64,000 nucleotides of DNA. Origin: Fasciolopsis buskii (lineage: Eukaryota; Platyhelminthes; Trematoda; Plagiorchiida; Fasciolidae). Both the position numbers and the translations under genes were made by a program. The stretch covers positions 90,648 to 154,647 of the forward strand of contig LUCM01005951.1 in NCBI GenBank assembly GCA_008360955.1. Reading direction: 5' to 3'. Under the pieces are notes generated by a model. The model was not told the origin of the DNA. It saw only the letters and a list, made by a program, of their open reading frames with translations, and made no database searches. Positions 12,769 to 25,328 of this stretch are shown here, one piece after another (the first letter of the stretch is position 1; each line of letters starts with the position of its first letter).

Positions 12769-13500
12769 GATTTGGAATGCAGCCAAATAAGCCACCATAA
12801 GAACAACCTTTGTCAAAACAATGGCCGTCTTTGTTAAACTTGTCAGTTGTGAATATGCACGAAGGCTGCGTTTTTCAAAGCGAAACAACGGTAGTTGGCA
12901 AGCAAGTTAGTAGTAATATTTGGGAAGTAGTCCTTGAAACACGGTTTATTTCGAGTGGCGGGCAATCCGCTCCCTATTATTTGCGACCATATGAGGTTGA
13001 CACGATCTAACTGGATTTCATATATGAATTAAAATACTTACATATATTGGTAAATTCACGATAATAACATGCCTAATTTGCCTGACAACAAAGTTAGGGT
13101 TTGAAATATTCACAAAGTAGATCATTCGAAGTTTGATTAATTCGGTCGAAGTGAATTTTGCTTTACATCAACTGATGTCCGTTACCACTTAGCCCTCTAT
13201 TCAAAATATTTTCAAGGATGCAAATGTATCATCCCACATACTAACTTATTAAGATTTACGATTTCATGAGGTTCGCAGTCGGTAAGAGGTACAGAACCAG
13301 TAATGAATCAGGAATGGACACTTGGAAGATAGTTTTCGTGACAAGACATAGGACAGCCAGACTAGATGGACACTGCTAGTCCTCGTTGAAAAAAGGTGAA
13401 GTGTTAAAATCTTAGCTAGCAAAACTCCTGGGGTCAGTCTAATCAAGCAAACAGAACCCTCAGGAAGAGTTGGCCAGTAATTCTATCTTTAGGCATAACC

Positions 13501-13868
13501 TATTGGTTCTCGGGGTTCAACTTCCAGAACAAACATTGAATGATGCTAGGTTAAGGTGGTTTGTACATATTTTGTGCATGGCCACTTTACGACTGCATGA
13601 CTCGATGTACGCTGTCCTTTGAGATAAATAATGGTTAGAAGATTGCTCGAGGCGATTAGTCGATGACATGTATAAAGTATGAAATCTTCGTCCTGTAGAA
13701 TGGCTTGTGTAGGTGCAGTTAGAATACCGGGTAGGGGATTACAAGATCCCCTCAAGCAATGCTTGGAGACAGTGAGTGATGTGGTTTGGTATCACAGCCA
13801 GTTGCGTTTTTCATTCGAAATCCTTTCTTTTCTGCCTGGTTGTTCAACGGATTATTCTGTAGTTGACT
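13501..13868 (+). mobile_element. 5'-truncated 3' end of an RTE-type LINE, copy 1
   Basis: Starts abruptly at 13501 and is nearly identical (offset 12,334) to bases 25835-26202. The reading shows the C-terminal signature of trematode RTE-type RT proteins: LRWFVHILCMA (family LRWLGHVLRMP), then MACVGAVRIPGRGLQDPLKQ (family VGPVRLPGWGPRDP..W) followed by LETVSDV. It contains stops and frame changes, so it is dead. The minus strand has a 69-codon frame that is only a shadow and is identical in both copies. Confidence 0.85.
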
Positions 13869-14038
13869 TCTAACTCTTTCTGTTTGAGTAGATGATGCTG
13901 AGATAGCAAACAAAGGCAGAGCACTTTGATTAAGTGGCAACAACTGAAATAACTACACAGAACTGGTGAATCAATGAGAACGCAATCGATTGCACAGCAT
14001 GGGTAATTTCGATCCAGTCCTGAAGAAAGATAACTTAC
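13869..14038. other. Divergent flank between the RTE copy and the next candidate exon
   Basis: Beyond 13868 the sequence no longer matches copy 2. Only the minus-strand frame continuing from the candidate exon above is present. Confidence 0.3.
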
Positions 14039-14240
14039 GTAGGACCACATTATCCAACGACTGTTGTTTCTGCGCTTTCTCAGCACAGCTAGTCTAACCT
14101 TCCTCTTCCATTTCAACATCGTTACTGTGTGTGGAGTGTGAATGTCGACAATCGTAAGATTGCGAACGATATGATGCTGTTCAAGAAACGTGGACAATGT
14201 TCTGAACTTCCAAGCTGGTGATCGCCGTGATTTGTCAGTT
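14039..14240 (-). CDS. Candidate internal exon, unknown product
   Basis: A minus-strand frame stays open from about 14240 to 13844, over 130 codons, which is long for this composition. A perfect GTAAGT donor follows TGGTCCTAC, ending the exon at 14039 in phase 0. A possible acceptor (GGAAGTTCAG) lies at about 14208. The product would be basic and hydrophilic (VRNLTIVDIHTPHTVTMLKW, then KRKVRLAVLRKRRNNS). No family recognised. It may belong with the terminal exon at 12.6 kb on the same strand, but the phases of the two do not join directly. Confidence 0.33.
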
Positions 14241-16689
14241 TACTTTGTGGACCAGGTCAGTACATCAGTCAGTTTTCTTGAGTTGGTTTCTGAAAAAACC
14301 AATACGTTGCGAACTAAAATGTCCAAATTGTCAGCAGAAAAAACTCAAATATGGCCCTTGCTTATTTTAATGATAACCAAAGTTTTCAAACCATGCAAGA
14401 CCAGAAGGCTAACCTTTTTGCATTTCCAGCTCAAAAATATACTTTAACAGCAAGGTTTGAACCGGTGAAATTTGGCTTATCGTATTTGGCGTAACCAAAT
14501 TAGGTATTACATATGCAGTCAGCAGTCTCCAAATGAACGGTCACTCTTTCAATTTCAACCCGACAAGCCCACTTTTAAAAGTGACAAACAAAAGTGGAGT
14601 TTTACTTTCCAAGTTTAGGAATTCTTTTATCTTTTGCTTCCTTTTTAATCAAATAACGGTGTGCCCTGTCTTCAGGAAGAGAGCAGCGGTCGTCAGAGAG
14701 CTGCCAAGTGGGAAGTTGGTAGGCAGCAGGAGGATTCTTATCGGCGACCTTCATGTCTAACCCCACGACATCACCAGCTTGATCATCTCAAGAACTTCAA
14801 AGGTACTCAGTGTTAGTAGCGGCATTCCGTGAAGTTGATGCTAATGACGACTATTAATTCCACACGAGGAAATATCGTTTATTCAGACAAGATATATTCT
14901 GTTAATTTCAGGATGAATAGTTTAGTGCTATTTCCAGCTAACCGGACAGGACAATCGCTGAGGTTGGTGCCATTTTTGACGGAATCCCGAGTATGGAGCA
15001 GCAGAATTCCTAATTCCCAATTAATAACTCCTCTCGCGTTTCGCTCCACTTTATCTATTTGTGCATAGACTTGTTAAATCTCGACTGACTAATTCGTGCG
15101 CAGTTTCATCATACCAATATCCATAACCAGCAAAATTTGGAGATATCATCGTTCGTCGCATGCCTACTGCTAAATTCCAGTTTTATCTTTCGCTGAAGCC
15201 TCCACTCCGGCGAGAACCTCAACGAAGTCGATCGATGTATTTCTCCTAAATGAAATAACTAACTTATAGCTTGGAATTTCCAAATAAAAATCCAGTAGTT
15301 ATCTTATTTCTCAATGCATTCTGACGGGTTTTTTGAAACGTTAAACCAACAAAAATATCAACGTAGTAATTGCGCGCTAAATTCACCCAAAACCATCTGC
15401 CCAGTTTTGCGGTGTCAAAATAACTCTTCCAGAAAAATGCAGGTAATAAAATGGCCATAGATTTTTGACGTGTCAGTTTTGAACACACCAGATGGACAGA
15501 TTTATGACGTACTTGGTTTGAATTATAGAATTATAATTCACTTGCTGTTCCACAGACAAACAGCAACATAGTCAGTCGTGTAAATGATTGCACATCTGGC
15601 CATTCTGATGATCCGTTGCTGTGATATTTGGAAAGTAACTATGATGCAGTTTAAGGTAAAGTGTTTGTTCGTATAACCGTTGATTAAAGTGTATCAGATA
15701 GATTCAGTCACTGATCTTGCCCTACACTGGGTTAGGCTGTGTGGCTGTAACTAAGTTTGCGAAATAGCTTACTGCATGGCTATTATGGAAAAAGACTAGC
15801 TGATACATTATTAAATGCATATTATAGATTTCAGTCGCCAAACATATCACGTGGTATCACAAACGAAAGGAAAATTCTCTTCACCTCATTGTTTTTGAGA
15901 ATTTGGTTGTCACATGTCAGACAGTAGCTTCCTTTTTCAGTAGAACGTTTTTTCTTGTCTGTTGAGTTTCGGTTGAGTTATTTCAGGAAGTGTTTGCCGA
16001 TTAAAGACCAGGTAAATGTAAAACATCCAAAACAACCGATACAAGTATGTTCTTTCGTGAAATTCCTGAATGTATTGAAGACAAGAAAAAACACGCGGGG
16101 CCGTCATCTTGGACCGTTGGTCAGTCAGGTAACCAGATAATCGTTTAATCCTTTCTTTTTTTTAGCGTGTCTGTCTATGTTTGCCTATCGCTTTCTTCCT
16201 TTGTTTACAAAAGTCTCTCCGGCTGCAAAAGCAGGAAAACTTCCCACCATACTTGGTGAACATTGTGATGTTTCCCTTGTATAAGGGGCGGACTTATCTG
16301 TTTTACAAATATTTAGATCCTTGTTGATCATCCAGCATTTGCTTAAGCAAGGTGGATAATCACAAGGCAGCAATGAAGGAGCGATGCACTCCCTTGAAAA
16401 GGAATTTCCTGATCTTTGTTATTTCTATTGTCGAAGTGCTAGTTAAGACAACGACGCTGTCAATGGTAAAATTGTTCAGAACACAGATTGTAGGCAAACA
16501 TGTTCTTGATAGATTTATTTTCACGCTAAAATATTCAAGTTTATATTAACACAATCCCTAGAAAACTTTAGGGCAAAAATTGAAATTGCGAAGTGGCAAA
16601 ATCAGTCACTGTGAACAGAAAAAGGGCTGGGGAGTCTGTATGACTAGGTTACCATGGGCAAACAGCCTATTAGATGTTAATCGGTTACT
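14241..16689. other. No gene recognised
   Basis: AT-rich sequence with short frames. A good acceptor (CCCTGTCTTCAG, about 14674) precedes a short frame ending at 14760 (KRAAVVRELPSGKLVG), which could be a terminal exon but is too short to call. Confidence 0.35.
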
Positions 16690-17810
16690 TATCTTGCATC
16701 GTGCCTGACGTCGACCATGGAAGAAACAATGCTTGGACTAATTTTCGCTGCGATCAGAGTTCCGGCTTAGACAAATGGATGATAAGTAAGTCTACACTTA
16801 ACACTAACCGAAGCGCAGTTACTTTTAGCTCATGTTATGAAACTTCACAAACAACTGCAAGGCAGAATGAGTATCCAAAGGCTGACCTGTTCCTACTAAA
16901 TATGCTTCGAGTGAACTTGAAATAGTTCCTTTTCCTCTCTATCTGAACCCAAACTGAGTTCATTGTTTGGTGTGTTTCGATAACTACCCTTCCGGGTGAC
17001 CTATGCAAGTGGCAACAGAGCTACTCTGGAATTGTTAAATAATAATGACTGAGGTCAATAAAGGGAGCTTTTCTTGTTTATGCACTGAAGTGCGAAAGAC
17101 GAAGCGAACAAGTCCCTGATTTTGAAACCTTTAAGATTGCTATTACTTTGGCATGGAAGACTTCAATGACTCGATCTGCTGTGATCTCTCTTGAGAGCTT
17201 AACGAAGAGTACCTTCTCATCAACCTTTGGTATCAAAACTTGTTTGGTTTCTTTCCATTGAGATATTCATTACCTGGTAATGTTTCTCATATGTGCAGAA
17301 GTTGTCTTTAGAAAGTCTGCGGTGCACATGTTCTGGGCAGAAGACAGCCTATAAGATTGTACATGCAGCGGGATGGAACAAAACTATGGAATTTGGGGTA
17401 CTGGCCGTCCGAGATTGCTTCATGGCGAAGCCTTCTTTGTGTCCAGCCATCAGCAGGATTGAGTGAACAGACCTCGAGGAAAGGCAAAACTTTAATTCTC
17501 TTGTCTCTTAAGTGAAATTAATTGCCATATGTGCATCGCTAAACCCTTTGGTAATACTTACCAAATCGATTTATTTATCAGCCGTTGGATATTTCTGTAT
17601 AATATTTTTTTTACGCTTTGCGATGAACATATCGGCAAGATATGGACAAAACGGAGATCCAGTAGTAGCTGTTTCTGTCCATAAAAAGTCGTTAAATTTG
17701 AGTTGCACGCTAAAAGTACATCGAAGTATTAGTCTTCTTATGCTGTCAGCCGAAACTTACTTGTTCTTAAATAAATTCACACGGAAATTTGATTAGTTCT
17801 ATCAATGAAA
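16690..17810 (-). mobile_element. Penelope-like retroelement remnant (RT plus GIY-YIG nuclease)
   Basis: Read on the minus strand in the order expected for Penelope-like elements, with many frame changes. RT block at about 17740-17620: FSVQLKFNDF then TGSPFCPYLADMFIAK (family GSPLGPxLADxFMxK). Post-RT block at about 17470-17340: ADGW then DGQYPKFHSFVPSR (family TGQYxxFxSFVP). Next comes a LIPKVDEKVLFVKL block at about 17235. GIY-YIG region: TCIGHPEG-stop-LSKHTK (17010-16965), AYLVGTGQPLDTHSALQLF (about 16915-16845), then a tail with LVQALFLPW at about 16720. Stops and deletions, including loss of a recognisable YVDD box, make it inactive. Confidence 0.75.
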
Positions 17811-20599
17811 AATTAGTGGATGCAGAGGCACCGTCAATAGGAAACGTTTGCTTCCGTTCTATATCTGCGCATCTTATAGTTTTACTAAATTGAGAAGTTT
17901 CGTGAACTTTGGGCTTTGTGAATCTGTCTTGCGAGATCTAAGAGACCAACTGTTCACCGAGCCGTCGCTTTTGAGAAGTTTAATCTTGCTTCCCAACATC
18001 CCTAAGCAATAGTTTTCTTGTACATGTGAACGTATTGGATTATGAGTGAATTCATCAAAACACGTCTGGTTACATTCTGCGTTCTCATTAGTACAGTGGA
18101 CTTATTTCACGACATTAACATTGTTAATTCCCCTTTCATTCACACAAATAGGTTCTGTTCCAGTGGTGGAACCTGACGAGTAAGTGAAGCGTGAGACCTC
18201 GCAAACCAAGACTGCCTGGGAATAGAGTGCAAATGACATAAATCATTTGATGAAAAGTTAGAAACTATAAAAACCTTAATTCGTGAGCATCTAGGTCAAG
18301 GCGGTTTTCAAGACGATTTGAAGGACAAACGCGTACACGGCGGGGACAGTGCTTGGTTTCTTCAAAGTGCAACTTCAAACCCGGTTTCTTCAAACAGGAC
18401 AACCCATTTCCGTGCCAAATACTTCACTAAATTGAGTTAACAGCACTGATATAATACGTTCATCAACACGAAGCTCCCACGAGAGGAGCTAATCAGATAG
18501 GAGGTTTGGATGTTTACAAAGCTTGAACACTGAAACTTGTGTGTGTGTTTGTGTGTGTATGCAATTGTGTATACATATTGCAACTGTCGAGGAACCCAGA
18601 CTAAAACGATGCGTGGAAGTAACAGCCCGAATTGGATCGAATCGTGGTCCATGTGTATTAGCGAGCGCAGCATTATCAGAGAACTGGTAGAGAACGAAGG
18701 AAAAACAAGGGCCAACAAATAAGAGAGAACGAGATCGTAAATGGTGTACTTGGGTTTGTGTGCGTTGACTGTAAGAGTAACGTGGTCGATACGACATGAA
18801 TGGTGGAGCAGCAGAGAGAACAGACACAGTATAAAGGGTTAAAAATAGTCTTGGAAGAGGTCACTGGCAAAAGTAATGTTTGCGCGTGTAGTCTTAATCG
18901 AATTAGGCGAATGGTTTGGGAATGTCGATAACCAACAACAGGTCAGGACAAGAAGAAACGCGAAACAATGGTTCTGAGGAATGGAACCGGAAACCAACGA
19001 ACAGGAATTTGGCAACAACGTTTGGAATAATTTACACTTATTGAGAGCATTCCATTAGGAACCATAACATGGCAATTGATTGTCCTGTTTATAAACGTGT
19101 AACGCTTGCCATGAAAGAAAGGTTCAGATCACAAAGATAGGGTAGAGTCCACGTTATGACTGCCCTGTTTACATGGTCAATTAAACGTAAGGAATAAGAA
19201 CCCAAATCAGGGGTTGTCACGCGAAAATGACAAGTATTTGTTAGCTAGTCACTTCGCGGTAAACAAAGCAACATATTTCCTCAAAGACGAAGGAGGTCAG
19301 CTCGAAACGAAAACGGAGTACACCTCATTTGGCCCGAATCCGGCTTGTTGTCCTGTTCCGTACAGCCGAGTTTCACTTGTCCGCATTATATAAATTTTCG
19401 TGCTGCTGTTATTTCCCAATGTACCTGGAAGTCGAGGGTCGATTTCAACTAACTGGATGGCTTTACCTGGCATATGTAATGCTATCATTTTATTAGCTGA
19501 TTGCTGTCAATATTTGCCAGCCTTTTTTTGGCACTTTCGGTAAAACCTTTGCGATTTCTCATGACTTAAAACTTCTGAGTTCATGGAACTAAAGGTCAAT
19601 TAACCTCAAAGACCAGATGACTTTTTCGTCAGATTTTTGAAAATAAAATTCTAACTCATGATGACATCCACGCAAAACTGGGATGATTTCAGTTTACGAA
19701 ACAATTGCCATGTTGTGATCTAACGCATCCTCAAGGAAGTTTGCAGTGCCTGGAAATATCATGCAGGCGAAATGTTGTACATTTATATTGAGCCATACGT
19801 TAAAATGAATGAGTAACAAGACGGAAATGAAAATGCTGAGATTCCCGCTGTCAAACTGTCTTTTGGGGATAATAGGCTTGGTTATAATGATGGTGAGTTT
19901 ACTCCAGTGGTTGCTGAGGCAGATGAGTTAGTTGAAATTGTGGTCTCACGTTAACTGCAACGTGTAACACTGCGAATTTTGTTGACTAGAAAAATCTCTT
20001 CGTGTCGTCCTGCATCAATCCCTATTCGTGTTAGTAAAAAAACCAAATCTTAGAAATCTTCGTAATTTCACAGAGATAGTTTAGCATCATGAATGACTTA
20101 CAAGGTGCATGTGGAAACAGAAAACTCGAAATGAAATGCACAAAAATGTGAGTCGCGAGGCCCACCTGCCTGGTAAATTCTTAATCTTGCCAATGTTTTA
20201 CTTGCGATCTAAACAAGACTGCAATAAAACTAGGCCCGAAAAAAGTAAACTTTTGCAAAACAAACAAATTTTTTTCCAGAAAAATGAAGCGGAAACTAAC
20301 AAAAGAAAGTTATGAAAGAGACTGATGCCTGCTGTTTTCAAGCAAGGGTTACTGGGGTTTTCGAAGTTGAAAACCTACCCTGCGTTCAGTGTCTGAATAA
20401 TAAAAGTAACTCGAAGATTGCGGGAAACCAACTGGAATCAAAAACCCTAGGGACTATGTGGACCTGGGAATTCCATTTTCTTCACTATGATGGTCAAATA
20501 TGACATACCAAAGCTTGCGTAACGTGGTCCGTAGAATAACTGTATAGACCCACCATTGAATTAAGCCTATTATACATAAAAGAGATTTCTAGAGGCAGT
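17811..20599. other. Possible older upstream part of the Penelope-like element; no gene recognised
   Basis: The minus strand is pyrimidine-rich with broken frames (18437-18827) that show no certain RT blocks. Nothing else is recognisable apart from the GT tract at 18536-18561. Confidence 0.35.
18536..18561 (+). repeat. Short GT/TG microsatellite
   Basis: Interrupted GT repeat visible directly as alternating tgtg with one ttt interruption and a tat. Confidence 0.7.
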
Positions 20600-21600
20600 T
20601 ATTTAATAGTCAGCTTGCTGACCGTTTTCAAAAGAGGTGATTGTAAGTGCATGGAAAAGAAGATAGAGGGATAATATTTGGCAGCTTGAGACCTCTGAGG
20701 AGAAACAGGAATGAAAGAGGGAAATGTGACCCTTTCGGAGAGAAACCTGGTAAGGCCGACTATAAATCTGAGAAAGGGTTGGACAGACAAAGGCCAGAGG
20801 CAATGAGAATTCACGAAGCAAGCTTCGAAGAACAGCAATGAAATTGGCAGCAACACAAAATGAACAGTGAAGCAACGGCTCTATGACTTGCTGGTGACTG
20901 CAGGCTGGATGCTAAGGACGGTTTGTTAATCAGGCGAATGGCTTGTACTGAAGACAACAAATCAGAGAATGAATATCGGTAGCCTTAATTTAAACATTAT
21001 TTTGATATTTCAATGGAGGTAGGTTTTAGTTATGTGCAATGGGGTATAGGTAGCAGCAGGGAAGAGTCTGCCACAAAACTAAAAACTAACTTTAAGTAAA
21101 ACAAGAAACGAGTGAGGTACGAAAAGAGGGTTAGCATAAAGAAGTTACAGTTGGGCCAAGAAAAGAGATGAAATCTGTGCAGTATAAATCAAATAAATCA
21201 AAACAGACAAGGAGTGAGTGAATGACATTTGAGGGAAGTAGGAGGAAAGGGAGTTGACAATGCAGTAAAATTAATTTACTATAACCCCAAGAAATGAGTG
21301 TTTTGGGAAACGGAGTTCAGCGAAGCACTAACGACATTAAGGCCTTGACCAATGCTGGTTTTTTCATGTTGGACTGGACTGATAACGGTGGAAGTGGTCA
21401 GTGGAAGTAAAAGTGTAACTGGAGACAAAGCAAGAAGCGGAAACCTCAGCTTTCACCAGTGGTTCACAAACAAGATCACCAAAAGCAATATAAAAGTTGG
21501 GGAGAGTGGAAAGTCAAGAAATTCGAAGAACGACTTTGGCAAAAGACCAAACATTTCACTACCACCATTGGATGAGACCAAGCGTCCCGTTCTTTAGAGT
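20600..21600 (-). mobile_element. C-terminal part of a jockey/I-like LINE, copy 1
   Basis: On the minus strand the post-RT region of a jockey/I-type protein is readable. It includes VQAIRLINKPSLASSLQSP (20949-20893), an SHRAVASLF block, CSSKLAS, and a closing block around FPCTYNHLF (about 20640; family FP.TYNLQ.F). Upstream to 21600 the minus strand remains pyrimidine-rich with broken frames that probably belong to the same element. The same blocks recur in the minus-strand element at 60.66-62.3 kb. Stops and frameshifts throughout. Confidence 0.65.
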
Positions 21601-21896
21601 ATGAGGAGTTCTTTAGCGCTTCATAAGGCAAATGAGCATCTGTTCCTAGGATGTATGATGCGTGAATCGGGGAAGGACGAGTGGCACCTATGCCGAAATG
21701 CTGATTGTTTCAGGCGAAATTCACGATTTCATGCGTGATTGAGGATTCTGGTATTCACGGGTTGAAAAGTTGTGGAATAAAAGATCATTTTTGAAGCATG
21801 GTGTCACTGAAATTAACACCATTTAAGAAAGCATTCCAACCTTTAAAATACCGCAAAGGCCTCCAAGAAATAATTCATAATGTAACATGAACGCTG

Positions 21897-22132
21897 GACT
21901 GGGGATTAAGAAATGGTGGAAGCGCTCTGTACAGCTGTTTGTTCCTTGTTAAGAACCATGGGCAGTGCATGAGCACCGCACCCGAATTGGGACACGAACC
22001 CGGGAAGAAGGATTTTGAATCGATCGCCTTAGCCATTATGCCACTGGGTAGGCTCTCAGCGGTTTGTTCGAATTCGACAAATCATCTTTCATCTATTCGT
22101 CACTGATTTGCGCGGCCCCCGGCCGCTACAGG
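21897..22132 (-). repeat. tRNA-derived SINE, copy A
   Basis: Matches 42053-42290 over about 240 bases at roughly 80% identity by eye. On the minus strand it has a box A-like stretch (TGGCATAATGGCTAAGGCG, 22044-22026) and a clear box B (GGGTTCGTGTCCC, about 22001-21989), the internal Pol III promoter of a tRNA head. Conserved flanks on both sides (ACAAATCATC before the head, GCAGTGCATGAGCAC after it) show this is a SINE family and not a tRNA gene. No acceptor stem is evident. Confidence 0.75.
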
Positions 22133-23664
22133 CTGTAGAGTGCTTCCACTGCTTCCTAATGGCAAGTTGAGTGTTGATATCAAGTGTTGAATTATTTCAT
22201 TATACTAATGCTTACTGCAAAAGTCGTTCGTAAGTGAAGTGTATGGTACAACGGTTATACTATCCTCCGGTATTCATTCGTCACTGCGTTTTACTCTGAA
22301 TAGACGTGGACTGCCTCCTAGATGAATCCTGTGTGCACCAAAGTCAATCTAGGCCTTGAGGGTGAGAGATATCGATATTGATTTCCGCCAAGTACCTAGC
22401 TGTGAATTTAGGTGGGAATTTAAGACGGAATTGTAGCTTCAAAGTCCTGCGGGGAAAGCTATACAGTTTGTCTATTGGGACAGCTGACAGCTATGCTGTT
22501 GCTCTCCACTATTTTTTTACGCTTATTGAAACTAGATCCTTAAGCATGTGCCCATGGCCTGGCAACAATTGGAAATCTTCCATATCGTCCCTCTGATTTT
22601 CTCGAAGTTGACTTTAACGGTAAACATTTTGAATTTTCTCTTGTCCCTGGTCTGCAAAGAACTGGAGAATTTTGCCCAATCTTGCCAAAATGGTCTGTTT
22701 GTTTGTTTCTTCCATTGACACACTGTGTCCTGTCTTCCTCTGGAGTGGACAACTGTCTATAAAAATGGCATTAATTTTAGTTCGTTCTCACTCTGTCATG
22801 AGTCCATAACACATTTGCCACCTACTTTGCACACCTTTCCGCCGCCCGCTGGACTGAAAAGTTGGCAATTTAACTGGCAGAAGCCTTTCATATGATCGTA
22901 AATGCAAAATAAAATTCATCTCATTTGTTTGGTGCGAGAATGTTTACATGGTAGAGTAAATGTTACAGAAACTGCTTCAAGGTAATATTCCAGTTGAAAA
23001 AAACAGTTAATTAGAAGAGCATCATATTGATGTTTTCATGCCGAAAAAAACTAGGTTCACTTGAAATTAGCAAAACTAGTTCATGGATCGAAAATTCGAA
23101 AAAGCACAAAAAGATTTCTTCTCATGTATCATTGCACTTTCAGGCATAGATGCTTTGTTCAATCCGGATATCTGCTGGCTCAATTTAATGTATATCGGAA
23201 CGATAACACTGACGGAGCCAAGAAACTCTCAGAGAAATTGACATGGATCTTTGATTGTACTTTCTCGTAATGGAATTAGTTCTTGGCAAAATTAAGACTC
23301 AGAAATTCCCTCTCGTGGATTCTGCTTTTACACACACCGAATGGTTCATCGAGTATCACGTACCTGTCGAAACAGTTATCTGGTCATTTTTATCTTATCC
23401 GGCCGGTCGCTAAGACCATAGGGTGTAGCATGAAGTAGTTTAGGACAGCGTCGCTTCATAGGATGTTCATTGGAGTTTGGAATAATTCGTTTTCCCCATA
23501 AAGTGAGTACTGGTTAGTAAGATTCACACCGGAAAGATGAAAAACTGGTGTTTCAGGGGGGGGGCTTATTACTCTTCTTCTTTTACCTATAGAGTGTTAG
23601 TGAAGCCTCCGGAGTTCCTGTTCCTAATAATTTTTCGGCGTGTGCGAGGACCGAGGCAAAGTTT
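22133..23664. other. No gene recognised
   Basis: AT-rich, with short overlapping frames at 22378-22752 on both strands and no domains. A homopolymer of nine G lies at about 23557-23565. Confidence 0.35.
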
Positions 23665-24010
23665 TTATACGCAAAACCCGCAAAACCCGACGTGCTGAGC
23701 ATATTTACTTGACCTTAACGCATCTGTTTTAATTCGGTACAAACTGAGATTCATAGAGTTATGAGCATAAAGGAAAAAATTAGTGCGGTAAAATATTTTA
23801 GCTTTTAAAAAGAACCTTCTTAGGAGTATAAAAAGACTGATTTCTGGTGTAAATTCGCATTCGTTGTGATGACCGATGGCGTTGTCCAAAAAGGCAGTTC
23901 TGGCGCCGGTTACAGCATTTATCCGACCTTGACCTTGAGGTTGAATAAGCGGAGCATGCACATCAACTGACCCAGTACGGTAGGCTAGCCACAAACCAGG
24001 TTGTGTGGAT
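23665..24010 (-). CDS. Candidate coding block, unknown product
   Basis: A minus-strand frame open for about 115 codons. Its first half is richer in G+C and has protein-like composition (YRTGSVDVHAPLIQPQGQGR, then INAVTGARTAFLDNAIGHH). The second half turns AT-rich and basic/hydrophobic and may be read-through into an intron; no consensus donor marks the change. No family recognised. A coding exon or an old element fragment are both possible. Confidence 0.25.
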
Positions 24011-24189
24011 ACGGTTAGTCAAACAATACTCATGAGTATCTCAAGACAACACAAAAAGCAAGTTCACTTAGCGGATTTTGTTAGCAAATGAGGCGGAATT
24101 GCAAACATTCCAAAGATGATTTCTATCAAAGGATCCAACAATACTTTCAGAGGTGCGTTAAATAACAGAACAAAACCTGGTGTGCTGCT

Positions 24190-24637
24190 CTAGTGCTTTT
24201 CACCATATACACTGGTGGTCTTGAGGTGTTCCATAGGCACTGTCTTTCGCTGAACAACTGAATGATGTCTAAGATAATAATTATCAAGATCACCTTTAAA
24301 AAAGAGACCTTCGAAGTATGGTATTGTCCAATGGGATTTCTGATGGCTTTTGAGATTCTCCATGCTTATTTTTATTGCGCTGTCAGTAGTATTCACGTGA
24401 TAGAGTTCGGTAAATTATTTTCCTGAACTGCCAGATGGCTTCTGCATTGATCGTGTAGTGTTGGATGAGCGTCTTCAGATGGGTGTACCTCGGAATTGCA
24501 TGTGAAACGATTTGACACATTTTGTTCACGTTAATCATCCAGTCACTTAGAACGTGAGTTACGAGCGTAAATTGTAAATTCCAAATCCTCCTTTTCTCCT
24601 TGTTTGGCTCTATTCTTGTAAACCACACTTTAGTTTT
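24190..24637 (-). pseudogene. Candidate coding region in two overlapping frames
   Basis: Two adjacent minus-strand frames are both protein-like. The upstream frame (about 24637-24383) reads through EPNKEKRRIWNLQF, HAIPRYTHLKTLIQHY and FRKIIYRTLSREYY to a stop. The downstream frame (24396-24190) reads NTTDSAIKISMEN, SHWTIPYFEGLFFKGDLD and VPMEHLKTTSVYGEKH to a stop. They overlap by 14 bases, so a single frameshift would join them into about 145 residues. This suggests a decayed gene, or an exon whose end (a CAC|GTGAAT donor in the overlap) is followed by unrelated sequence. No family recognised. Confidence 0.28.
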
Positions 24638-25022
24638 TCAGTTATATGTCTACGTCCGTTTCCGTTTAAAATTTATCGAGCACTACTAGTCATGTAACTT
24701 AGATTGTGATTTTCTGTGGTTTGGTTGTCTCCAGTTTGCATTTTTTTTAATAAACTGAACTGATGCTGATTCGTTTAAGCATGCGAGAACTTTTCGCCAT
24801 GTCATCTGTGACATTTAAGTAAGTTTAATTTCTACTATATGTACTGGCTTTGTAGAGCCATTTTGAACGGAACTGGTCTTGAACCCTGTTGTCTCACTCA
24901 ATAAGTAGTCAAATATGAGGTTCCTGCATGTTATTGTAGTGCTCGTGATCAACTAACGACTGGTTATACTTAAGTGCAGTTACACTGCGGGAAACTTTAG
25001 GGTTGTTGCACACTCATTTCAT

Positions 25023-25208
25023 CTACCAGCTCGGTGTTGGCAACAACTGTGATGCTACTGGAACCTGATGTCGGTGATTTGGTATGTCTTCACAAAACAG
25101 CTGGCTCAGGCCAGCAGCGACATCGGGTTTAAAGAGTTCTTTCTTCACCTTCGAACTGAGATAAGAGGTTTCTTGCCAAACTCCAGGACAAATATTTTTA
25201 TAGACCAA
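25023..25208 (-). CDS. Candidate terminal exon, unknown product
   Basis: Begins after an AAAAATCAG acceptor in phase 0 and reads about 61 residues to TAG: VYKNICPGVWQETSYLSSK, then PDVAAGLSQLFCED and a proline-rich end. Composition is protein-like. No domain recognised. It lies on the same strand as the blocks at 23.7-24.6 kb, but it has its own stop. Confidence 0.3.
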   Translation of the reverse strand: MVYKNICPGVWQETSYLSSKVKKELFKPDVAAGLSQLFCEDIPNHRHQVPVASQLLPTPSW

Positions 25209-25328
25209 CTGATTTTTGTTTAGCTGTTCTGATTACTTGGGTTCCGTATAAACCTCACCTTTTTGTCATGTTTTAATTCATCGCTGATTTCGTTAACACA
25301 GACCACTGTTGGGTAGACCAATGGGCAA

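Noticed and set aside
12597..12837. 94-codon plus-strand frame opposite the candidate exon
   Set aside because: Less protein-like than the minus frame and without splice signals; cannot be excluded but not called.
13546..13755. 69-codon minus-strand frame identical to one at 25880-26089, seemingly a conserved small protein
   Set aside because: It is antisense to the RTE 3' end; identity reflects the duplicated repeat and not protein constraint.
20599..20875. Two overlapping minus-strand frames of 85-90 codons, first read as a gene
   Set aside because: Their blocks match the C-terminal region of the jockey-like LINE, so they are part of that fossil.
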